This document shows positions 19,747 through 27,847 of a stretch of DNA of 64,000 bases, one piece after another. Position numbers and translations under genes: made by a program. Under the pieces are notes generated by a model. That model was not told the DNA's origin and ran no database searches. It saw only the letters and a program-made list of their open reading frames with translations. This DNA comes from Lysinibacillus parviboronicapiens (lineage in GTDB: Bacteria; Bacillota; Bacilli; Bacillales_A; Planococcaceae): NCBI RefSeq assembly GCF_003049575.1, contig NZ_PYWI01000007.1, forward strand, positions 62,001 to 126,000. Direction: 5' to 3'. Numbering within the stretch: the stretch's first letter is position 1; each line of letters begins with the position of its first letter.

Positions 19747-20791
19747 CATTTGGATGCTGCTCTGCAATCCAGTTAAGTGTTTCTGTACTCAAACCGCCTG
19801 CACGCCATAAAACAATCTCATTGTAGCTTTTCTTTTGCACATGGGTAATCCATTTTTCCAGTGTTTCTTGGTCCGCATACCAAACCTCATGCCTGATATT
19901 ATTTTCATCTAAGAAATTAAAATACACAGCACTACTTCCTGCATCACGTTGTTTGACCGCTTTAGTTTTGGCTAATAATTGTTCTGCCTCTATCTCCGTC
20001 AATGCAATCGTTTGACCTTGTGCGACCCATTCGAACCCACCTGTTGCAAATGCAATTGCTAAGTTTTGATTGGACTTTTGAATTTTCTTCATCAATTCAT
20101 CTAAAAATGTAAAGGTTGCCTTTGCTCCAGGGCCACTATGATATCCGTGAACATTATAGGCCATCACTGTATATTTAGGTCCATTTGGCAACTTCACGTC
20201 AAATGGAAAGCGTGGTTCTAATACAACATGTAAGGATACATTCTTTTTAGATAGCTGTTGATAGAGCTCCTCTAAAAAAAGTACATAGTTGGGAATATCT
20301 TCGTTCGTTACTTTTTCATAATCAATTTCAATCCCATTTATCTGATAAAGGTCAATTATTTGTATGATATTATCAATGTGTTTTTGCCTTGTAGCAGAGT
20401 CTTGTAACAATCTATGCAGTAATTTACTATCCTTCTGTACAGAAGCGGCGTTTTCTGTCACATAATCGTTGATTAACGTTAAAATAACATGATGTGTGTC
20501 ATTAAACTGTTTATGCGTCTGACTCAACATTTCAATAGCATTATCCGTTAATAATAATTGATCGTTACTATTAAAATAAGCACCGAAAACCCGAATATCT
20601 TCTAAGCCCTGTCTTGAGTTTTTAGTATCCTCGATTGCTGAACTCTTTTGCCACTCTGGTAACCACATTGATAATTGGAGTTTGTTTTTATTTTTCAACT
20701 CCTCATTTGCTTCTACCGGTACCTCTTTGCTATTACTACATGCAGTTATAATTAGTAAGGCCATACAGATAAACCAAAAAAAATTTCTCAC
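19736..20791 (-). CDS. GH18-like glycoside hydrolase lipoprotein
   Basis: 351 aa. A signal peptide ends in lipobox ITAC, so it is probably a membrane-anchored lipoprotein on the outer face. The rest resembles the GH18 TIM barrel: INGIEIDYE (Glu159, the catalytic acid position of the DxxDxDxE motif, of which the final DYE part is kept), YTVMAYNVHG and a C-terminal EIVLWRAGGL strand. GH18 enzymes cleave beta-1,4 N-acetylglucosamine links. It starts with GTG 21 bp after the preceding gene and ends the second exopolysaccharide operon. It may trim or release the polymer made by that operon. Confidence 0.75.
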   Translation of the reverse strand: MRNFFWFICMALLIITACSNSKEVPVEANEELKNKNKLQLSMWLPEWQKSSAIEDTKNSRQGLEDIRVFGAYFNSNDQLLLTDNAIEMLSQTHKQFNDTHHVILTLINDYVTENAASVQKDSKLLHRLLQDSATRQKHIDNIIQIIDLYQINGIEIDYEKVTNEDIPNYVLFLEELYQQLSKKNVSLHVVLEPRFPFDVKLPNGPKYTVMAYNVHGYHSGPGAKATFTFLDELMKKIQKSNQNLAIAFATGGFEWVAQGQTIALTEIEAEQLLAKTKAVKQRDAGSSAVYFNFLDENNIRHEVWYADQETLEKWITHVQKKSYNEIVLWRAGGLSTETLNWIAEQHPNDPK

Positions 20792-20812
20792 TTGGATTTA
20801 GTTTCACCCCGA

Positions 20813-22564
20813 TTAGAAGGTTTCAATAAAGAAGTCTACAACATTATTAAACCAAGTCGTCACTTTATACTTTACTTTATCGAAATTCGTGTATTGGTTT
20901 GTAAAAAGTGTATTATCGTTGTCATCTTTAATCAAAATATCTTCAATTAAAGTGTCATAAATATCATCCGCATATTGTTCATGTGTAGTTTCTTTCTTAC
21001 TGAACAATGCCCCAAAAGCAATTTGTGAGCCTTCAATTTGCGGATTTATGTGAATGGTCTTCGATAAAACCTTATCTACATCTATGCTTATTTTATCTTG
21101 ATTTACTGTAATGTTAAATACTCTTTTTTGTGTTAGGTTTCTTGGATACTCTTCCTCATCAATTCTAGTGCCTTTTTGCGTATCTTGATAAGAATAGACT
21201 GTAGCTTTATTAAATGCATATTCTTCTTCATTCCATTTTATCTTCTCCAATGGGTAACGTTCTTTTTCAACAACTTTTGCACCTGGTAGCTTTTCAGATA
21301 TAACAATTTCATTGTCTACTAAAGCAATACGCATATAGCTATTATTTTTTTCATCGTAATTTACGTAGACCGCTTGCTGCCCCACAACATTGCCATTAAA
21401 TGCGAAGCGCATATTATACTTTTCAGGGAGATTTTCCTGTAATATTATTCGTCCTTCACTAGATGGCGCAGATGTTACGATAATTTCATTATTTTTAAAT
21501 TCAGTTGCACCATGCATCACTGACCAATGTTCTGCTAATTGATGATCACCTACATCAAAAGTTACATTCTGTTTACTTGCTTGACGGATTTTCATCATCA
21601 CATGATTCGTTGACCAATACGGAGATACTTGTAAGCGGGACAAATTATAAATATCTGCATCCGCAGCATTAAAAGCTCCCAACTCTAAATTGAAATTCAT
21701 GCTAAATTTATCTTTGATTTGTTTATCATTCACGGCTTCTACTAATGGATCCATATTATTATAGAGCGCATTTGCATGCATGATTGCATAAGCTTTTGGC
21801 ACTCCACCTAATTTTTCATCATAAATATCATGCATCAGCTTGTAATCCTGCGCAATGCGCGTTTCCATTTCTTTACGCGTTTCACTTGGGATCATGTACT
21901 GATTTCGAATAAAGTCCATTAAATAGTGATTATAATATTCTATTGTTGTTTTATTTGGGACATTATTTTCATCAATAACACCCAGAGATTGTCCTTTATC
22001 ATTAAAAATATTGATATACGTAAGTCGATAGCCATTAGAACCTAACTCCCAAAAACCACTTTTTTGCATGAGTAACAAATCTTTTGGCTTTAAAAATTTG
22101 TTGTCACGCGTATCCATTTTATTGGCATAGCTAAACATTGTCGCTTTGTAATTCAGCTCTTCCAGTATATTTTGGGCAAAGATACTCGAATCTGTGCGTC
22201 CATCCTCAAAAGATAAAAATAGCGCTTTTTCTGGTAATGGCTTACCCTTTGCATAAAAATCTAAAATATCTTGTTGTGAAATCGTTTTATAGCCTTGAGA
22301 GGCAAGTAATTCTAATTGTTTTTCTAAATTCTTCTTTGATACATATTTCGGTGAGTCGTTTCTACTCACACCAAAATAAGATAAAGAAACGAATCCTTCA
22401 TCATTATCCAATGGTACAGTCTCTTCTACCTTTTTTTCTGTTAAGAAGATGACTTGAATTAACATTACCGCTAAAAACATGACGATCACTAATTGAATAA
22501 TGGAGCGTATTTTTTTTTGGCGATTTTTCTTATCTGAATTTAACGCGACATTTTTTTTACTCAT
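20813..22564 (-). CDS. Membrane-anchored NodB-like protein without metal-binding histidines
   Basis: 583 aa. A basic N-terminus and one membrane segment (about residues 20-42) suggest an extracytoplasmic protein. The region at about 60-330 resembles the polysaccharide-deacetylase (NodB/PgaB) barrel. The first motif reads SFEDG (normally TFDDG), and the place of the HSxxH metal motif reads WELGSNGYRL with no histidine. It is therefore probably not an active deacetylase. A beta-rich C-terminal domain (about 340-583) may bind carbohydrate. ATG overlaps the glycosyltransferase stop by 4 bp (ATGA), indicating coupling. It may act as an export or glycan-binding partner of the synthase. Confidence 0.72.
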   Translation of the reverse strand: MSKKNVALNSDKKNRQKKIRSIIQLVIVMFLAVMLIQVIFLTEKKVEETVPLDNDEGFVSLSYFGVSRNDSPKYVSKKNLEKQLELLASQGYKTISQQDILDFYAKGKPLPEKALFLSFEDGRTDSSIFAQNILEELNYKATMFSYANKMDTRDNKFLKPKDLLLMQKSGFWELGSNGYRLTYINIFNDKGQSLGVIDENNVPNKTTIEYYNHYLMDFIRNQYMIPSETRKEMETRIAQDYKLMHDIYDEKLGGVPKAYAIMHANALYNNMDPLVEAVNDKQIKDKFSMNFNLELGAFNAADADIYNLSRLQVSPYWSTNHVMMKIRQASKQNVTFDVGDHQLAEHWSVMHGATEFKNNEIIVTSAPSSEGRIILQENLPEKYNMRFAFNGNVVGQQAVYVNYDEKNNSYMRIALVDNEIVISEKLPGAKVVEKERYPLEKIKWNEEEYAFNKATVYSYQDTQKGTRIDEEEYPRNLTQKRVFNITVNQDKISIDVDKVLSKTIHINPQIEGSQIAFGALFSKKETTHEQYADDIYDTLIEDILIKDDNDNTLFTNQYTNFDKVKYKVTTWFNNVVDFFIETF

Positions 22565-24432
22565 TCCCTATCACCCATTTTTCTAATTTTTCTAAGCGAA
22601 AATCGGGATTTTCTTAGCTTTTGTTTTTCCAGTTTCTTTTCCTTTGCGAGTACATCTTGTGGTGTTTCTCTCGTTCCCCACGTTGATTTCCAGAACGTAA
22701 CCCATGCAACAGGCATTTGCCATAGTAAGATAAATTCATAGAAAAGCACGAAAATAAAGCCAAACGCCCACAATTTACTTTTTCTAAAGTACAAATGCGC
22801 TAAACTCATTAACATGGCCATTAATAGTAAACCTATTAAGAATGTAGTAGGAAATACACCGTGCATAATCGGTACATATAACAAATTATAAACAACGACT
22901 ATTGGCGCAGCTATCGGTACAATTAAACCAATAATAAAGAACAGAAACATAAAAGGCTCTTTCTTCCACATAAATAAAAATGCCCTTAATGATTCTCTTA
23001 ACCATGATCTTTTCCAACGCATTTGTTGTGACAAAAAGACTTTTGTGTCCGATGGAACTATTGTTGAACAGACAGCATTATCTTGGTATCCCGTACGATG
23101 TGTTTTTAAAATATAATTTGTCATACTTCGATCATCACCAAAGGTAGCTGGTTGCCCAAGGAATTTTTGATTCAACCATGCGGTTTCGTTTTTTAATATA
23201 AGATCTTTACGATAACAGGCTAACGGACCTGATAAGCAAGTTACCGTATCAAACCAAGACTCAGCGGCCTTCATAATACGAAAAGCAATATAGTAGCGTA
23301 CTGTTTGTAATTTTGTTAATGCATTTGTAAATTTATTTTCTACTTCTGTTCTTCCAGCAACACCACCCATTTTAGGATCTTGGAAGGGCTGTACTAAATT
23401 TCTTATGGCATGAGGCTCTAAAAAACTATCAGAATCTACAAACACCACTAAGTCGTGTTGTGCAATATGGACGCCCGCCACTAAAGCTTCTCGTTTTCCA
23501 CCATTTTGAGGTAATTTATGAAACTTCAAGCGTTCCTTCGTTTTGAAACGTTCCCCCTCACTGTGAATTAACTCAATCATTTCTTTCGATCTTTCCTCAG
23601 TACTGTCTGTAGAGTAATCATCTACGACAATAACCTCTAATTTTTCTACTGGATAATATTGATTAATACAACTCAATATAGTCCTATGAATCCATTCTTC
23701 TTCATTAAATACAGGAATAATAATGGAAACGCCTGGTTCGAACTTCGGATTGATCGGTACATTTTTATATAAAATACCAAAGAAATATCTACTTAGTAAA
23801 AATGTTGCTGCAATAATACTATATAAGTAGAGGAATTTATTAAAGCGGAAATAAATTACGCTCTCCGCTCGCATTAACATTACAATTAGGGAGACCACTA
23901 GTAGAAAAATACTTGAGACAAAGATTGAAAGACCCCAACGTTTCTTTGTCATATATTCATTTAAAGGTTGCAAAAATTCACAAGCGTAATAGTACAGAGT
24001 TTCTCCATCCACTTCTTTCGTAAATACACGAACAACCTGAGCCTTTAATTTTACTTTGGATTCATAACCTTCTGGCATCGCTCCATTAGGTATTGTAAAG
24101 TGCATCGTGATTATTTCATCTATTAATAGATGATTAGGCTTATCAGAATAGACAAGTATACCCGTTACGGAAATATCTTCTGAGTATTGTTTGTCAATGA
24201 TTTTTGTTTTCTGGCGTGCTCTTTTAATTTGAACTTCAAACTTCGTAACATAACGCAAACTTAGTAATTGTAAACGATAAATTTCATTGACATCTGTTGG
24301 ATCAATTTCTTCTGTTTGATAAGAAGCACCTCGACGGTTCACAAGACTTCGTACATTTTCCGGATCAGGGATATTCGATAGAATACGTCGATCAGAGCGT
24401 GGTATCGTCAAAATCTCTTTTTTCTTTTTCAT
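22561..24432 (-). CDS. PilZ domain-family 2 glycosyltransferase fusion (polysaccharide synthase)
   Basis: 623 aa. The N-terminal ~160 residues contain a PilZ-like domain, with basic residues IKRARQKTK followed by EDISVTG (the DxSxxG motif), so cyclic-di-GMP binding is predicted. After two membrane segments comes a processive GT2 domain: VDDYSTDS, FVDSDS (DxD), DDRS and QQMRWKRSW (QxxRW), then four or so C-terminal membrane segments. This is the plan of chitin, hyaluronan, cellulose and PNAG synthases; the sugar is unknown. The ATG at 24432 is preferred to a TTG three codons earlier. It is a key gene of the second exopolysaccharide operon. Confidence 0.88.
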   Translation of the reverse strand: MKKKKEILTIPRSDRRILSNIPDPENVRSLVNRRGASYQTEEIDPTDVNEIYRLQLLSLRYVTKFEVQIKRARQKTKIIDKQYSEDISVTGILVYSDKPNHLLIDEIITMHFTIPNGAMPEGYESKVKLKAQVVRVFTKEVDGETLYYYACEFLQPLNEYMTKKRWGLSIFVSSIFLLVVSLIVMLMRAESVIYFRFNKFLYLYSIIAATFLLSRYFFGILYKNVPINPKFEPGVSIIIPVFNEEEWIHRTILSCINQYYPVEKLEVIVVDDYSTDSTEERSKEMIELIHSEGERFKTKERLKFHKLPQNGGKREALVAGVHIAQHDLVVFVDSDSFLEPHAIRNLVQPFQDPKMGGVAGRTEVENKFTNALTKLQTVRYYIAFRIMKAAESWFDTVTCLSGPLACYRKDLILKNETAWLNQKFLGQPATFGDDRSMTNYILKTHRTGYQDNAVCSTIVPSDTKVFLSQQMRWKRSWLRESLRAFLFMWKKEPFMFLFFIIGLIVPIAAPIVVVYNLLYVPIMHGVFPTTFLIGLLLMAMLMSLAHLYFRKSKLWAFGFIFVLFYEFILLWQMPVAWVTFWKSTWGTRETPQDVLAKEKKLEKQKLRKSRFSLRKIRKMGDRE

Positions 24433-24437
24433 GATTA

Positions 24438-25868
24438 TCAATTCACTTTCTCATTTGAATCTTCTTCAATCCAAGTCGACATCTTTGCAAAACTATAGCC
24501 TTCACTTTGTAACTGCTCAATTATTAACGGTAATGCTTCTACCGTCTTTGTATCATCTAATATATGCATAACAACTACCTTTCCTGGAGCAGCTTTACTT
24601 AGCACACGATTATAAATATCTTGAGCCGTATAATCTAAATTCCAATCAAATGAGGCAATATCGTACATCGCTATGGCCTTTACGCCAGTTGCCGCAATAA
24701 TTTTAGCGGATTCATCATCAATCACACCTTGTGTTGGCCTAAAATAGAGCAATGGTGATTGTTGTAAAGCATGTGTTAGTGCTCTATGTGCCTTCATAAC
24801 ATCTTGTTGTAAATCTTCAGGAGTCATTGTAGTTACATCTAGGTGATTATATGAATGGCTTGCTACTTCATGTCCTTGTTCTAAAATTAAGCGTGCTAGC
24901 TGAGGATTTCTCTCCACACCCTTCCCAATTAAAAAGAATGTAGATTTGATATTATATTTCGCTAACACATCCAATACTTCTTTGATTCTTTCTTCACTAG
25001 CCCAATCATCAAAAGTCAATGCAATTTCTTTTTTGGCTGTAATTTTTCGATAAAAGATATTTGGTTTTGCATTTTCATAATCTAGATTTACTTGAATAGC
25101 ATCGAAACCTTCAATTTCCTCTAACGATTTTACTTGGTATTGCTTTTCTACTACGCCATTTAATGTGGTCATTGTATAACCTTTTTCTTTTGCTAATTGT
25201 GCTAATAACGGTATCACATCAATAATCGCTGGATTTATATACGTATTTAAATGAATGATGGAACCACTGTTAAGAAAGCGATCTATATAATCGATAATTT
25301 CTTGAGCACTTTGCATATTTCGATCACTAGGGTTAATGGACGCCTCCACAACTCCCCCCATATTCAACGCTTTAGTAGCTAAACGCATATTGTCAGTAGC
25401 ATCACCCGATCGACTCCGAACATAGCGAGGCGTATAACCTAATTGTTCTTCAAAAACTTGATTTGCTAATAATACCTCTTTGAACGTCTCTTCATAGTTC
25501 AAATCTGTCATATCAGGAAATGTTAGTGTCCCATTTTCAACTTCATGTCCTCTAGCCAATATGTCTTTAACTAACTCAGGTTCTTGTGCAACTCGCATAC
25601 CTTCTAGAAAAAATGTTGCCTTCATGTCGAATTGCTCCAAGACATTTAATAAACGTTGCATTGTTTCATTGTCTGCCAGCCCATTAAAGGTTAAAGCAAC
25701 TTCCGGACTAAGAATACCGGCGTGGCTTATCACATCACTCATTGTTCCATCATGCGCTATGACCTCAATTGAGGATTCAATTGGTTGAGCCATATCAACT
25801 GAAGTAGCTGATTGGCATCCTGCTAAGAAAACAGCCACTAGCAGACTACTTATTTTTAGTCGTCTCAT
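24438..25868 (-). CDS. Lipoprotein with tandem NodB polysaccharide deacetylase domains
   Basis: 476 aa. Signal peptide with lipobox FLAGC, so probably surface-anchored. The first NodB domain (about 50-230) is degenerate: ALTFNGLAD replaces TFDDG and HEVENGTLTF lacks the second His. The second domain (about 275-470) looks active, with ALTFDDW, HEVASHSYNH, YFRPTQG and VVVMHILDD. De-N-acetylation of the secreted polymer is the likely job, as for PgaB or IcaB. The ATG at 25868 gives a proper lipoprotein signal; the longer frame would extend into the previous gene. It lies between the sugar dehydrogenase and the synthase. Confidence 0.85.
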   Translation of the reverse strand: MRRLKISSLLVAVFLAGCQSATSVDMAQPIESSIEVIAHDGTMSDVISHAGILSPEVALTFNGLADNETMQRLLNVLEQFDMKATFFLEGMRVAQEPELVKDILARGHEVENGTLTFPDMTDLNYEETFKEVLLANQVFEEQLGYTPRYVRSRSGDATDNMRLATKALNMGGVVEASINPSDRNMQSAQEIIDYIDRFLNSGSIIHLNTYINPAIIDVIPLLAQLAKEKGYTMTTLNGVVEKQYQVKSLEEIEGFDAIQVNLDYENAKPNIFYRKITAKKEIALTFDDWASEERIKEVLDVLAKYNIKSTFFLIGKGVERNPQLARLILEQGHEVASHSYNHLDVTTMTPEDLQQDVMKAHRALTHALQQSPLLYFRPTQGVIDDESAKIIAATGVKAIAMYDIASFDWNLDYTAQDIYNRVLSKAAPGKVVVMHILDDTKTVEALPLIIEQLQSEGYSFAKMSTWIEEDSNEKVN

Positions 25869-25887
25869 TTGCCTAAGAATTCTCCTT

Positions 25888-27213
25888 TTATAATTTGTAA
25901 TAATTTTGATTTTTAAATAAAAAATGGGTATTGCGTGTATCAAAAATTAAAGCTGCATGTTCATCAATCAACGCGTAATTGATATTTGTATGATTTGTTA
26001 ATATCAACACAGCATCAGCACTCCGTATTATTTCTTTCGTTAACGGAACAGTGTTCATCGTACTACCATCTGCTATAACTGTTTCTAAAAATGGATCGAC
26101 AATTTTTATGTTGCAATGATTTTTTCTCAGTATGTTAATAACATTTAACGCTGGTGATTCTCTGAAATCATTAACGTTCGGTTTATACGTTACCCCAATA
26201 ATGACAATTTCAGCATCATGTAACCTCTTATTTTGCGTGTTTAAATAATGTGCCAATCTTTCTACAACGAAGTTAGGCATCGACTCATTAATTTTATCTG
26301 CTGTTTCAATTAGGGTTGCAGTGATGCCATGCTGTTGACCTGCCCATAATAAATACTTTGGATCCACTGGTATACAATGTCCGCCTACCCCAGGACCAGG
26401 CGTAAATGGCATAAAACCATATGGCTTAGTTGAAGCCGCGTCAATCACTTCCCAAATATCGATGTCCATTTTATAACAGAGCTGACTCATTTCATTGACA
26501 AGAGCAATATTAATTTGACGGAACGTATTTTCTAGCAATTTTTCCATTTCAGCAACCTTTGGGCTTGTTACAGCATAGACATTCGTATTAATCACAGTTT
26601 CATAGAAAATTCTAGCGATATCTGCACACGATTTGGATATTCCGCCTACTACTTTTGGTGTATTTGTAACCGTGAAATTTCGATTACCTGGATCCACACG
26701 CTCTGGCGAATACGCCAAAAATATATCTTGTCCTATAACAAAATCCTGCTTTTCTAAAATAGGGCGAACAACATCCTCCGTTGTCCCTGGGTAAGTGGTA
26801 CTTTCAAGTATAATTAGAGTATCAGCCGACATATTTTGTTCGATTGCATGCGCAGCATCTACAATGTACGAAATGTTAGGTGTTCCGTCTTCTGCAGTCG
26901 GTGTAGGTACACAAATAATAATGACATTTACCTCTGCAAGCTTAGTGAAATTATCAGTAGCTTCAAATTTCTCTTTAGAGATGGCTTCTTGCATGATTGT
27001 CTCAGGCAAATCCGCTATATAACTTCGGCCACTTTTTAAAAAATTGATTTTTTCATCATTTTTATCGAAACCAATTACTTGAAACCCCTTATTCACAATC
27101 TCTAGTGCAAGTGGTAACCCTACATAACCGAGTCCTATAACGCCAATCTTCACCTTTCTTGTTTTAATATTTTCTGATAAAGTGACGATTGGCGATTCTG
27201 TTTTAGTCTCCAT
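25888..27213 (-). CDS. Nucleotide-sugar dehydrogenase (UDP-HexNAc 6-dehydrogenase type)
   Basis: 441 aa. The NAD-binding N-terminus has GVIGLGYVGLPLA. PGPGVGGHCIPVDP carries the catalytic cysteine, and the C-terminal UDP-binding domain shows GVTYKPNVNDFRESPA. The motif context fits the WbpA/WecC group, making UDP-N-acetylglucosaminuronic or -mannosaminuronic acid, rather than UDP-glucose dehydrogenase, though this is a judgement by eye. GAGGAG precedes the ATG. It is the first gene of the second operon and suggests that the polymer contains a uronic acid. Confidence 0.9.
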   Translation of the reverse strand: METKTESPIVTLSENIKTRKVKIGVIGLGYVGLPLALEIVNKGFQVIGFDKNDEKINFLKSGRSYIADLPETIMQEAISKEKFEATDNFTKLAEVNVIIICVPTPTAEDGTPNISYIVDAAHAIEQNMSADTLIILESTTYPGTTEDVVRPILEKQDFVIGQDIFLAYSPERVDPGNRNFTVTNTPKVVGGISKSCADIARIFYETVINTNVYAVTSPKVAEMEKLLENTFRQINIALVNEMSQLCYKMDIDIWEVIDAASTKPYGFMPFTPGPGVGGHCIPVDPKYLLWAGQQHGITATLIETADKINESMPNFVVERLAHYLNTQNKRLHDAEIVIIGVTYKPNVNDFRESPALNVINILRKNHCNIKIVDPFLETVIADGSTMNTVPLTKEIIRSADAVLILTNHTNINYALIDEHAALIFDTRNTHFLFKNQNYYKL

Positions 27214-27792
27214 AAGTGAATACTCCTCTTATCTGTTTGTTATAAAACCTCTTAAGAAATGTCTGTGTTGTACTAACCATGAAATACAAACCCTCACGTA
27301 AGCGTGTATTGCGATTGGTAGTTTTTCATCTCCTCACACACTTTATATCGTTATTGATCTAAATAGACCATTATTTTAAAAAAACATATCCAAACACTTA
27401 TACATCATATCTATAGTACTAATTGATACTAAACAAATTCTGAACATAATCTTAACGAAATGTCGAAAAGACTATGCCATTCATTAAATTAATCATTTTA
27501 CATTTCATAATTCGTTAGGTTTAAATGTCTTTCGATAAAAAAACATCGTTTATCGCTTTTCTACAACTTTTTATTTTGAAAAATATCCGATATTTTGTCG
27601 ATAAAAATTTTTATTTTTCACTAACTCTATAACTTTATTAATAAGTAAATGTAAACCGAATAAACTTGAAAAATCTACAAGTACAATCCGTCAAATTGTT
27701 TATGTATTTCCTTGATTATCTTTCTGCTTCGATAATCTTTCTTGGACAACTTCTTTTCCCTGGCAAAAACATGTCAGTATTAGTAATTATTC
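27214..27792. other. Long AT-rich leader region of the second exopolysaccharide operon
   Basis: About 580 bp without a gene. It holds a structured segment at 27272-27322 and several copies of TCGATAAA-like words near 27533-27607, but no clear consensus promoter. It is unusually long for this genome and probably regulatory. Confidence 0.5.
27272..27322 (-). promoter_or_regulatory. Structured leader segment upstream of the sugar dehydrogenase gene
   Basis: On the minus strand three nested pairings fold 51 nt: ACTACCA with TGG(T)TAGT, AATACA with TGTATT, and CACG-CTTA-CGTG at the tip with a 6-nt bulge. It lies 59 nt before the ATG. There is no T-run, so it is not a simple terminator. It does not match the cyclic-di-GMP riboswitches I know. 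Confidence 0.35.
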
Positions 27793-27794
27793 AA

Positions 27795-27842
27795 AAAAGA
27801 ACCTTTAGATAGACTAAACTACGTCTACCTAAAGGCTCTTTT
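27795..27842 (-). terminator. Terminator of the first exopolysaccharide operon
   Basis: The stem pairs AAAAGAACCTTTAG-TAGAC with GTCTACCTAAAGGCTCTTTT and has an A-rich flank that reads as a T-run on the minus strand. It starts 6 bp past the stop codon at 27848. Confidence 0.85.
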
Positions 27843-27847
27843 GATGA

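Noticed and set aside
27310-27350. Ten-codon leader peptide before the sugar dehydrogenase
   Set aside because: The GGAG directly abuts the ATG, too close for initiation, and no attenuator-type codon run is seen.
27214-27792. Cyclic-di-GMP (GEMM) riboswitch before the exopolysaccharide operon
   Set aside because: None of the conserved GEMM-I core segments or class II pseudoknot sequences could be found on the minus strand.
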